The notes: generated from the sequence alone by a model not told the origin. A stretch of 5,041 nt of DNA from Anaerolineae bacterium (GCA_030622805.1 JAUXFR010000125.1:1-5041), one strand, 5' to 3'; counted from the stretch's first letter, positions 1 through 5,041 are shown. Program-made: numbers and translations.

Positions 1-47
1 ACTCAACTTACATTCCTGGAAAAGAAGACACTTCGACCGGAAGCAAA

Positions 48-728
48 GTGGTCGGATTCTTACGCGCCATGGGTGCTGTGGTCTGGAAAGACCTCTCAGC
101 AGAACTGCGCAGCCGGGAACTGCTCTCAGCCATGTTGATCTTTGCCCTGCTGGTGATCCTGATCTTCAATTTTGCACTTGATCTGGATCCTGCCACCCGT
201 CGTCAGAGCACGATCACTTCAGGCGTCTTGTGGGTTATTTTTGTCTTTGCAGGCACCCTGGGACTCAACCGGTCGATGGCGATCGAAAAAGATCGCGGTT
301 GTTTGGATGGCTTGTTGTTGGCGCCCGTTGACCGCAGTGCGATTTATTTTGGTAAAGCGCTGGGAAATTTAGTCTTTATGCTGATGGTGGAACTTATCGT
401 TCTCCCAATTTACAGCTTGCTTTACAACGTCAATCTTTTTAACCCGGGACTGCTGTTGGTGATTTTACTGGGCTCGATCGGCTATGTTGCCGTTGGAACC
501 CTGCTGGCAGCCATGGCGGTGCAGGCCCGTACCCGCGATATCCTCCTGCCAATATTGCTCTTCCCGGTGGTGCTGCCGGTCATCCTGGCAGCTGTTAAAG
601 CCAGCACCGGTTTCCTGGACGGGAGTGAAATGGACGTTATTCGACCCTGGCTCAACTTGCTGATCGCATACGATATAATATTTTCTGCGGTTGCTTTTAT
701 GGTCTTTGATTATGTGGTTGAAGAATAA
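48..728 (+). CDS. ccmB: CcmB, cytochrome c maturation membrane permease subunit
   Basis: CcmB is the integral membrane partner of the ATPase CcmA. In System I cytochrome c maturation the CcmAB complex uses ATP to release heme-loaded CcmE from CcmC. The 226-residue product matches the usual CcmB length of about 220. It opens with the family-typical VWKDL and ELRSRE stretch (residues 12-24). About six hydrophobic segments follow, near residues 27-44, 58-75, 104-128, 135-159, 166-187 and 203-222. The loop after the second segment has LNRSMAIEKDRG, then LLLAPVDRSAIYFGK (residues 73-103), a conserved CcmB pattern. Start choice is uncertain. GTG at 48 has GGAAG at 39-43, only 4 bases upstream. ATG at 69 has no visible Shine-Dalgarno. 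The frame is also open to the left window edge, so the true start could lie outside. ccmC follows after 51 bases. No ccmA stop codon is visible before 48, so ccmA either ends upstream or overlaps. Confidence 0.93.
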   Translation: MVGFLRAMGAVVWKDLSAELRSRELLSAMLIFALLVILIFNFALDLDPATRRQSTITSGVLWVIFVFAGTLGLNRSMAIEKDRGCLDGLLLAPVDRSAIYFGKALGNLVFMLMVELIVLPIYSLLYNVNLFNPGLLLVILLGSIGYVAVGTLLAAMAVQARTRDILLPILLFPVVLPVILAAVKASTGFLDGSEMDVIRPWLNLLIAYDIIFSAVAFMVFDYVVEE

Positions 729-768
729 CCTGGTGTTCTGGTGATCTTCTGAATTATTTTGATCAATT

Positions 769-772
769 GGAG
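769..772 (+). promoter_or_regulatory. Ribosome binding site deciding the ccmC start
   Basis: GGAG lies 7 bases before ATG 780. It supports that codon over the in-frame TTG at 759, which lies upstream of this site and would put the Shine-Dalgarno inside the coding region. Confidence 0.75.
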
Positions 773-779
773 TTGTATT

Positions 780-1478
780 ATGGAATCTAAACCTCGTCTG
801 CTAACAATCTTGGATATTGTGACCGTGATCTTGCTGCTCGTGGCGACATACATGGTTTTCTTCTACGCTCCTCAGGAAGCGGTGATGGGTGATGTCCAGC
901 GCGTTTTCTACTTCCACGTAGCGGCTGGCTGGGTGGGCATGCTCAGCTTCCTGGTTGCTGCTGGGGTTGGCATCTTATACCTGGTTAAAAAGGATCGCAA
1001 GTGGGACATTGCCGGTCTGGCAGCTGTTGAGATAGGCATCGTTTTCGCTTTTATTAACATCGTAACCGGTTCAATCTGGGCTCGCCCAATCTGGAATACC
1101 TGGTGGACCTGGGACCCTCGGCTGACCACCGCCACAGTCATGATGCTCATTTATCTTGCCTATCTGATGCTGCGCCAGGGGATTGAAGATCCAGATCGCC
1201 GGGCGCGCTTCGGCGCTGTCTACGCCATCATCGGGTTCTTGAGCGTTCCGTTAACCTACTTCTCCGCCAGGATTTTCCGCACCATCCACCCAATAGTGAT
1301 TGGCAGTGGTGACGCTGGTGCTACGGGATCTTTCGATATGACGCCCTTGATGACGCAAACCTTCATGTTCAGCCTGTTGACTTTCACCTTAATCTTCATC
1401 GACTTGCTCTGGCATCGCATCCGCCTCGGCAGAAAAGCTGACCAGGTCGAACAACTTCGCTTGAAAACCATGGAATAA
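780..1478 (+). CDS. ccmC: CcmC, heme-handling membrane protein of cytochrome c maturation
   Basis: CcmC binds heme on the outer face of the cytoplasmic membrane and passes it to the chaperone CcmE in System I maturation. The 232-residue product carries the diagnostic tryptophan-rich WWD motif WNTWWTWDPR (residues 105-114). It also has the two family histidines expected to ligate heme iron: H46 in VFYFHVAAGW and H170 in FRTIHPIVIG. Hydrophobic segments sit near residues 10-29, 43-69, 79-99, 115-133, 145-165 and 190-212, giving the six-span layout of the family with the WWD loop between spans 3 and 4. The C-terminal tail is short, charged and probably cytoplasmic. ATG 780 is chosen because GGAG lies 7 bases upstream. 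The gene sits between ccmB and a ccmD-like gene, the normal order in ccm operons. CcmF also has a WWD motif but is far larger, and the resemblance to CcsA is limited to that motif, so CcmC is a firm call. Confidence 0.96.
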   Translation: MESKPRLLTILDIVTVILLLVATYMVFFYAPQEAVMGDVQRVFYFHVAAGWVGMLSFLVAAGVGILYLVKKDRKWDIAGLAAVEIGIVFAFINIVTGSIWARPIWNTWWTWDPRLTTATVMMLIYLAYLMLRQGIEDPDRRARFGAVYAIIGFLSVPLTYFSARIFRTIHPIVIGSGDAGATGSFDMTPLMTQTFMFSLLTFTLIFIDLLWHRIRLGRKADQVEQLRLKTME

Positions 1479-1490
1479 AAGGATACCGAG

Positions 1491-1667
1491 ATGTTATTTT
1501 CATTATTCTTACAAGATGCTCCTATAAATACCACCAATTACATGATCGCTGGATATGCTGTTATCTTTGGGGTGATGTTGATTTATTTGATCAGCTTATT
1601 GGTCCGGCAGCGTAATTTGCAGAAAGACCTGGAAGTCCTGGAAGAAATTCAAGTTGAAGAACAATGA
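1491..1667 (+). CDS. ccmD: CcmD-like small membrane protein
   Basis: This 58-residue protein has one hydrophobic span (about residues 17-37, YMIAGYAVIFGV then MLIYLISLL). It is followed by a basic patch (VRQRN, residues 38-42) and an acidic, helix-prone tail (KDLEVLEEIQVEEQ). CcmD in known systems is a tiny single-span protein that holds CcmC, CcmE and the CcmAB ATPase together. Size, topology and the slot directly after ccmC all fit, especially the alternative CcmD family found outside proteobacteria. ATG 1491 has AAGGA at 1479-1483 with a 7-base gap. The gene starts 12 bases after the ccmC stop, and its TGA stop overlaps the next ATG in the sequence ATGA (1664-1667), a sign of translational coupling. 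The identification rests mainly on position and topology because CcmD sequences are poorly conserved. Confidence 0.7.
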   Translation: MLFSLFLQDAPINTTNYMIAGYAVIFGVMLIYLISLLVRQRNLQKDLEVLEEIQVEEQ

Positions 1668-1888
1668 GTTCTAATGACGCGATCCCACTGCCGGTAATTG
1701 GCAGTAAAGTGAGGACCGCTTGCGGTTCGGATGAAATGTTTGCCTCCGATACTCCCCGCGCGATCTATGAAGGAAAAAGGATATTCTTCTGTACTCCCGA
1801 ATGCCAGCAGGAATTCATTGAGGATCCCGGAAAATCGTGCCTGGCTGATCATATTAATAATGAGACCGAAGATAGGTTGAACAGCTAA
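1664..1888 (+). CDS. Small YHS-domain-like putative metal-binding protein
   Basis: The 74-residue product is soluble, with no signal peptide or membrane span. Its centre reads AIYEGKRIFFCTPECQQEF followed by IEDPGK (residues 33-57). This matches the YHS pattern of Y-x-G-x-x-(Y/F)-F-C-x-x-x-C-x-x-x-F-x-x-D-P-x-K. Cysteines are at 20, 43, 47 and 59. C43 and C47 form the C-x3-C pair, and C20 in TACG stands in for the upstream CGM of classic YHS proteins. YHS domains are associated with metal ions and occur in copper ATPases, oxygenases and small stand-alone proteins. ATG 1664 overlaps the stop of the ccmD-like gene by 4 bases and has only a weak purine-rich stretch upstream, so it probably depends on coupled translation. 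That links it to the ccm operon and suggests, by inference only, a role in metal or heme supply. The precise function is unknown. Confidence 0.72.
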   Translation: MSSNDAIPLPVIGSKVRTACGSDEMFASDTPRAIYEGKRIFFCTPECQQEFIEDPGKSCLADHINNETEDRLNS

Positions 1889-1985
1889 CAAATAAAAGAA
1901 AGCGAGTTCCAGAGGTTAACTTCTACTCCTTGAATAAGCACGCATAAATTCACTTGTCTCTCTATTGTCGATAATTTCTATTGCG

Positions 1986-2014
1986 GTTGCACCGGATTAC
2001 ACCAGGAGTGCAAC
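1986..2014. repeat. Inverted repeat GTTGCAC/GTGCAAC
   Basis: GTTGCAC (1986-1992) and GTGCAAC (2008-2014) are perfect 7-base complements around a 15-base loop, about 100 bases past the YHS gene stop. No T-run follows, so it is not a canonical intrinsic terminator. It could still fold in the 3' end of the ccm transcript. Confidence 0.35.
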
Positions 2015-2084
2015 TGGCATAAAGAAGGAATGGCGCCTGCAACCTTGTCCATGAGGGGGATGAAATCGAGGTAATGAGAGTTTA

Positions 2085-2098
2085 GGGTAACTATACCC
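2085..2098. repeat. Short hairpin GGGTA-ACTA-TACCC
   Basis: A perfect 5-bp stem with a 4-base loop in the convergent gap. It is short and has no following T-run, so the function is unclear and it may be chance. Confidence 0.25.
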
Positions 2099-2570
2099 CC
2101 GTGAACATTCTTTCAGCTCGAGTTTCTCTACACCACCTGATGGAGGTTCGTTTTTGAGGCTGAAATGGATCGTATAAATGCAATACGCGATGATGAAAGG
2201 CGTGTTGGGGGTTCCATTCCTTGAAATCTAGATATGATCGAAAACAAATTAATGCCCGAAAAAGTGGGGAAAATGGGGGTCTGCAGACGTAGGTTGTCCC
2301 GTTGGCTTAATCGATTTGATTGAATGGTTAGATTTGTGGGGGGAATGGGATCTGATTCTAGCCGCATTTCCCAAGAATTTTATCGAATTTCAACAATAGG
2401 GGTAATGCATAAAAAAGGATTGATTAGTTGGATTGATAATCTCACATTAGGAATCGCAGAGGAACTTTGGCGATACCAATTCTGTATGGAAACCATTATA
2501 TTCAACTGTTCTCGCTCATAAACACGAAGTCAAAGATATTGATATCGTCATCAGCTAAGCCGATGGCGCC

Positions 2571-2590
2571 TGGTACGCACACCCGTACCA
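2571..2590 (-). terminator. Possible weak terminator hairpin after the DUF2252 gene
   Basis: TGGTACG (2571-2577) and CGTACCA (2584-2590) form a perfect 7-bp stem with a 6-base loop, 43 bases beyond the DUF2252 stop in its direction of transcription. No U-rich tail follows on that strand, so it is at best a weak or non-canonical terminator. Confidence 0.3.
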
Positions 2591-2633
2591 AAGAAGGTTC
2601 CCAAGGAGGGTTACAGCAACACGAACCTCGTCA

Positions 2634-4037
2634 CTATATACCAGTCTCCGCGATAATGCGTCCGGACTGCACCGCGTCCACCAGGGCCTGGTGATCGTTT
2701 TCGGTTTGGTCCGCGTAAGCCACCGCGAAATCTCTGATGGCTTTATCGAAAACATCTCCACTTCCCAGGTAGCCGCTTATCGCCGCGGCATCACCTGTAC
2801 GGGCGTGAGCGCGTGCCAGACAGAGACCGCACACTTTCAGATAGGTCTCCAGACCGCTTGCATCCAGGTTTACCACATCAAAAGAAGCTTTCATATCTTT
2901 CAACTGCCGCCAGTAGAAATCGATGCTGATGCCTTCACTATGGTGCCATCCCAGAAAGATATCCGATGTCGCCTGCATCAGACGCTGACCGATCACGACC
3001 CGCTGCGCCTGGCTGGAGAAGTCCATCTTGGGCAGATACGCCTCCAGAGCTGAGGGACCAGCTTGCTTCTGCTGCAGGATAAGCGCGTCCTCGTCAGCGT
3101 CTCCTTCAAGCAAAGCGATGGTACAGCGGGTGCCCACACTGCCAACACCTCCCACCCGCAAGGCCGCATCTGAAATACGATATCGGGTCAGCAAACGGCG
3201 TCTATCCTCCGACAGACTGTTTATATACTCAAACCAGGCACTCTCAATGTCTTGTTTGCTGATCTGTTGCTTCTGCTCTTCACTAAGTCGATCACTCAAG
3301 CGCTCCAGTAAAGGTGGGTCATTGACGATCTGCTTTTTTCCATCAACAACTTCTGTAAGCTTTTGCAAGGTGCGTTGCCTTGTATGTGAGCGCGCTTTCG
3401 TGACTGTTTTCCGGGCGCTTTTTGAGCTCTTCCGAGCATATTTATCAAACACCTTCAGGACTGAATTCGCATCGACATGGTAATACCATACATCCAGGAT
3501 AGATGCCTGGAAAAATCGCTGCATGGACTTGCGATAAGATCTACAAACTTCGAGAGCCAATTGACGGCAGGTTTTATCCTTGAAACCATTCTCTCGTCCA
3601 GCTACAACCGCGCTGGCAGCCAACCGTTTGAGGTCCCATTCCCAGGGTCCAGGGTAGGTTTCATCAAAGTCGTTGATATCGAACACCAGGTTTCGTTCTG
3701 GCGTGGCAAAGACCCCGAAGTTGGCCAGGTGGGCATCCCCGCACAAGAGCACATTTTGACCCGAAACCGGACTGGCAGCTAAATCGGACGCCATCACGAC
3801 TGCCGATCCACGCAGGAATGCGAAAGGCGAGGCCACCATACGACCGTACTTGATGGGTAGTAAATCTTGCAGACGACCTTTATCCTGTGCCTGGAGCAAA
3901 TCGAGCGGATCGGGCCGATCGGTTGCGGGAGTCCAATCGCCATGACTGCTGCGTGGAACCTGCTTGCGAATGCTTTTTCCAAGCACAATACGCTCTTCTT
4001 TCGGCAGCTGTTTGTTATATATTTTTTGTTCAGACAT
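2634..4037 (-). CDS. DUF2252 family protein, kinase-like fold
   Basis: This complete 467-residue protein belongs to the widespread but uncharacterised DUF2252 family, at the family's normal length. The N-terminal third holds its hallmarks: PIKYGRM and PFAFLRGSA (residues 61-79), GDAHLANFGVFATPER (100-115) and FDINDFDETYPGPWEWDLKRLA (119-140). GDAHLANFG followed by the DFDE acidic motif resembles the catalytic loop and metal-binding aspartate of aminoglycoside phosphotransferase and protein-kinase folds. Phosphotransferase chemistry is therefore a reasonable but unproven inference. The middle (about 200-290) is rich in Lys, Arg and Glu, and a conserved block SDAALRVGGVGSVGTRC spans 289-305. 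The C-terminus has LCLARAHART (405-414) and GYLGSGDVFDKAIRDFAVAYADQ (422-444), also typical. There is no signal peptide or membrane span, so it is probably cytoplasmic. ATG 4037 has AAGGAG 8 bases upstream. It lies 95 bases after the SulP remnant on the same strand. The substrate is unknown. Confidence 0.9.
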   Translation of the reverse strand: MSEQKIYNKQLPKEERIVLGKSIRKQVPRSSHGDWTPATDRPDPLDLLQAQDKGRLQDLLPIKYGRMVASPFAFLRGSAVVMASDLAASPVSGQNVLLCGDAHLANFGVFATPERNLVFDINDFDETYPGPWEWDLKRLAASAVVAGRENGFKDKTCRQLALEVCRSYRKSMQRFFQASILDVWYYHVDANSVLKVFDKYARKSSKSARKTVTKARSHTRQRTLQKLTEVVDGKKQIVNDPPLLERLSDRLSEEQKQQISKQDIESAWFEYINSLSEDRRRLLTRYRISDAALRVGGVGSVGTRCTIALLEGDADEDALILQQKQAGPSALEAYLPKMDFSSQAQRVVIGQRLMQATSDIFLGWHHSEGISIDFYWRQLKDMKASFDVVNLDASGLETYLKVCGLCLARAHARTGDAAAISGYLGSGDVFDKAIRDFAVAYADQTENDHQALVDAVQSGRIIAETGI

Positions 4038-4045
4038 TTTCGACT

Positions 4046-4051
4046 CTCCTT
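4046..4051 (-). promoter_or_regulatory. Ribosome binding site of the DUF2252 gene
   Basis: CTCCTT on the plus strand reads AAGGAG on the coding strand, a near-perfect Shine-Dalgarno 8 bases before the ATG at 4037. It fixes the start and indicates strong translation initiation independent of the upstream ORF. Confidence 0.8.
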
Positions 4052-4097
4052 TTTATATCCAGGTCAGATTCACTTTGCCAGATTGGATTGCTCTCAT

Positions 4098-4149
4098 ATG
4101 AACCGCTGTTTGATTTCCCGGGAGACAGCAATTTATGAACCCGGTTCAT
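4098..4149. promoter_or_regulatory. ATGAACC motifs, candidate operator before the DUF2252 gene
   Basis: ATGAACC (4135-4141) and GGTTCAT (4143-4149) form a perfect 15-base palindrome around a single C. A third copy, ATGAACC, lies at 4098-4104, 37 bases away. TCCCGGGA (4116-4123), another perfect palindrome, sits between them. The cluster lies 60-110 bases upstream of the DUF2252 start and overlaps the end of the SulP remnant. The one-base centre makes an RNA hairpin unlikely and suits a dimeric regulator site. No regulator or clear promoter is visible, so the role is inferred. Confidence 0.35.
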
Positions 4150-4408
4150 CCTTCGCATCGGGTGCATCCAGGGGATGTTTACTCAAAGGCAGTTTAACGG
4201 CTGCCGCGTAGAGGCCATGTTGCACCGGTACGCCGCTGATAGTGGCATAACCCAGTGAGGTTGGCACCATCAAGGCCCACACAGACAATCCCGCGATGAT
4301 GTCGCCCTTCAACCAGGAGCGGTCATATTGGGGCAGCCATCCCGCGATCGGCAGGAAACGGGCAATACCACTCGGATCTTCTTTTTTCTCGATATTGTTT
4401 GCAGACAT
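4133..4408 (-). pseudogene. Truncated SulP anion transporter, N-terminal remnant
   Basis: The 91-residue frame begins as a textbook SulP (SLC26-type) transporter: FLPIAGWLPQYDRSWLKGD (residues 18-36), IIAGLSVWALMVPTSLGYA (37-55) and ISGVPVQHGLYAAA (57-70). These are the cytoplasmic entry, first membrane span and start of the PxxGLY signature. Full SulP proteins have about 500-700 residues, with 14 spans and usually a C-terminal STAS domain. Here similarity stops near residue 70 (about base 4200). A 21-residue polar tail, VKLPLSKHPLDAPDAKDEPGS, follows to a TAA. Neither other frame restores SulP sequence beyond the break, so a deletion or recombination fits better than a simple frameshift. ATG 4408 keeps the ribosome binding site GGAAAGG with an 8-base gap, so the stub may still be translated. 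A longer in-frame ATG at 4546 overlaps the upstream gene and is not credible. Transport activity is not expected. Confidence 0.72.
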
Positions 4409-4416
4409 GAGGACTA

Positions 4417-4423
4417 CCTTTCC
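4417..4423 (-). promoter_or_regulatory. Ribosome binding site of the SulP remnant
   Basis: The coding strand reads GGAAAGG, 8 bases before ATG 4408. It selects this start, which also places the first SulP-conserved residues (LPIAGWLPQYDRSWL) at residue 19, as in intact family members. Confidence 0.65.
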
Positions 4424-4470
4424 ACAAATGGTTATTACATGGAGAATCTTGTTGGTGATTTTATTATGTT

Positions 4471-4504
4471 TCTTCCCAGAGCAACACAAAATGCTCTGGG
4501 AAGA
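4471..4504 (-). terminator. Strong 13-bp hairpin after the membrane protein gene
   Basis: TCTTCCCAGAGCA (4471-4483) pairs perfectly with TGCTCTGGGAAGA (4492-4504) around an 8-base loop. In the minus-strand transcript the stem begins 8 bases after the stop of the membrane protein gene and ends 62 bases before the start of the SulP remnant. Position suggests a transcription terminator or attenuator. The tail after the stem on this strand is AACATAATAAAATC, A-rich rather than U-rich, so it is not a canonical intrinsic terminator. It could instead be an RNA stability or processing hairpin. Confidence 0.5.
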
Positions 4505-4512
4505 GTTAAAAA

Positions 4513-5041
4513 TTATTCTTCTTTTTCCTTTCTGGCAGCTTCCCATTGCATTAATGCGGAATCGGGTGCTGCCTGCCAGGCGCCGATGATCAGCAAAACG
4601 CCAACGATCAGCAAAAAGATGGTCTGGACCATCAAGCCATGGGTAAGGACATTGATTATTGCACGCCCTAATTCACGCAGCAAGGGTTCCTGCACAGAGG
4701 TCAGCACAGAGGAACGCGCCCCTGAGAAGAAGATCAACGAAATAAACATCGCAATCGTCATCCCAATTCCGATCCACATCGTGGTCTGCCGGCGCCACAG
4801 CGATACCCACACCGCCACCACAAAGACCAGGATGGTCAGCAGTGGCAGCAGCAAACCGATCGCATTCAGGTATGAAACAACTTCCTGCAGCACGGCGACC
4901 TGGTTGCTGCTCATGATCACCAGGCGACCTTCCTCAGCCTGGGGCACCAAATTCAAATCAGATACACCGAATCGATCCTCGACATAGTTGTAAATATCGT
5001 TGAATTCGAGCGTCAGGTTGCCATCCTGGAAGTACAGGCGG
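4513..5041 (-). CDS. Multi-spanning membrane protein of unknown function, N-terminus outside window
   Basis: The last 175 residues of a membrane protein are visible, with the frame open to the right edge, so its start is outside. The visible part opens with a soluble stretch, RLYFQDGNLTLEFNDIYNYV, then EDRFGVSDLN and GRLVIMSSNQVAVLQEVVSYLN. Hydrophobic spans follow near residues 59-81, 87-107 and 136-154, then a charged tail ending AARKEKEE. This layout resembles a family of uncharacterised integral membrane proteins known from actinobacteria and other phyla. Those proteins have a large extracytoplasmic domain, a conserved (D/N)Q-xxxxQ-xxVxxLNxxxxxLP motif entering the membrane (here NQVAVLQEVVSYLNAIGLLLP, residues 46-66), and three closing spans. 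The family match is from memory of motif style and is tentative. The TTG at 4956 is internal to this conserved stretch and is not the start. The gene is upstream of the SulP remnant and DUF2252 gene on the same strand, separated from them by a hairpin. Confidence 0.72.
   Translation of the reverse strand, partial: RLYFQDGNLTLEFNDIYNYVEDRFGVSDLNLVPQAEEGRLVIMSSNQVAVLQEVVSYLNAIGLLLPLLTILVFVVAVWVSLWRRQTTMWIGIGMTIAMFISLIFFSGARSSVLTSVQEPLLRELGRAIINVLTHGLMVQTIFLLIVGVLLIIGAWQAAPDSALMQWEAARKEKEE

Larger units (their letters stand above)
1889..2633. other. Gene-poor convergent gap, no supported gene
   Basis: This 745-base stretch lies between the 3' ends of the ccm group and the DUF2252 gene. It is visibly richer in A/T than the flanking genes and carries no open frame with a recognisable domain. 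I saw no tRNA, transposase or U-tract terminator. Its contents are a 7-bp inverted repeat (1986-2014), a GGGTA/TACCC hairpin (2085-2098), a run of G-tracts on the plus strand (2055-2402), an 8-base direct repeat GGATTGAT (2417-2424 and 2430-2437), and a plus-strand frame from 2141 to 2521 interrupted only by TGA at 2222 and 2321. A decayed gene or lost mobile element is possible but unproven. Confidence 0.6.

Noticed and set aside
759..779. TTG at 759 as the ccmC start, giving a 239-residue protein
   Set aside because: The ribosome binding site GGAG lies at 769-772, after this codon, and ATG 780 is at the correct 7-base distance and matches family N-termini.
908..1537. Minus-strand frames of 80-93 codons opposite ccmC and the ccmD-like gene
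   Set aside because: They are antisense shadows of genes with firm family motifs or well-supported starts.
2205..2222. GGGGGTTCCATTCC as a tRNA T-arm
   Set aside because: The 3' side cannot pair with the 5' G-run, and no acceptor, D or anticodon arms are found around it.
2030..2572. Repeated ATGGCGCCTG at 2030-2039 and 2563-2572 near the ends of the gap, as possible insertion flanks
   Set aside because: A 10-base match in a region of this size is within chance, its core GGCGCC is palindromic, and no element with terminal repeats lies between the copies.
2691..3782. Plus-strand open frames of 101-151 codons across 2691-3782
   Set aside because: They are antisense shadows of the DUF2252 gene, whose motifs and ribosome binding site are clear.
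4052..4090. CTGGCA with TATAAA 18 bases on, as a promoter for the DUF2252 gene (minus strand)
   Set aside because: Transcription would begin inside the ribosome binding site, and the -35 match is poor.
4409..4546. ATG 4546 as the start of the SulP remnant (137 residues)
   Set aside because: The extension crosses the 3' end of the upstream gene and the 13-bp hairpin, has no SulP similarity, and the ribosome binding site sits before ATG 4408.
4954..4956. TTG at 4956 as the start of the right-hand membrane protein
   Set aside because: The frame is open to the window edge and the sequence before it reads as a continuous protein domain, so the gene is partial.
4328..4987. Plus-strand 219-codon frame across the right end
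   Set aside because: It is antisense to the membrane protein and SulP remnant, has low-complexity shadow composition (Ser/Thr/Ile-rich) and no recognisable domain.
2634..5041. A new defence or toxin system built on the DUF2252 protein
   Set aside because: No partner antitoxin, nuclease, phage gene or mobile-element mark is present, and DUF2252 proteins are widespread in ordinary genomic contexts.

Overview
The window comes from a bacterial chromosome of intermediate GC content, and it shows two gene groups that converge on a long gene-poor gap. The left group (plus strand, about 1-1888) is part of a cytochrome c maturation (System I, Ccm) operon: ccmB, ccmC, a small ccmD-like gene and a short YHS-type metal-binding protein whose start codon overlaps the ccmD-like stop. 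The right group (minus strand, about 5041-2634) reads, in transcription order, a multi-spanning membrane protein running off the window edge, a truncated SulP anion-transporter N-terminus, and a complete DUF2252 protein with a kinase-like fold signature.

The lineage cannot be fixed from sequence alone. The Ccm proteins, the alternative-type CcmD and the DUF2252 protein would suit an environmental bacterium such as a member of the Chloroflexota (Anaerolineae). That is an impression from protein style, not a search result.

Region by region: 48-728 ccmB; 780-1478 ccmC; 1491-1667 ccmD-like; 1664-1888 YHS protein; 1889-2633 a 745-base convergent gap with no convincing gene, visibly richer in A/T than its flanks, holding G-runs, small inverted repeats and one reading frame broken only by TGA codons; 2634-4037 DUF2252 (minus); 4038-4132 a leader with ATGAACC motifs; 4133-4408 SulP remnant (minus); 4471-4504 a perfect 13-bp hairpin; 4513-5041 membrane protein, 5' end outside the window (minus).

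CcmB is the membrane half of the CcmAB transporter-like ATPase. CcmC displays heme to the chaperone CcmE through its WWD motif, and CcmD holds the complex together. CcmA and CcmE are not in the window. The YHS protein is probably co-translated with this set and is its least conventional member. On the right, the SulP gene keeps its ribosome binding site and first ~70 residues but has lost the transporter core and STAS domain. The features most worth a second look are this truncation, the ATGAACC palindrome in front of the DUF2252 gene, and the YHS protein. I found no CRISPR array, tRNA, rRNA, intact transposase or clearly new defence system.
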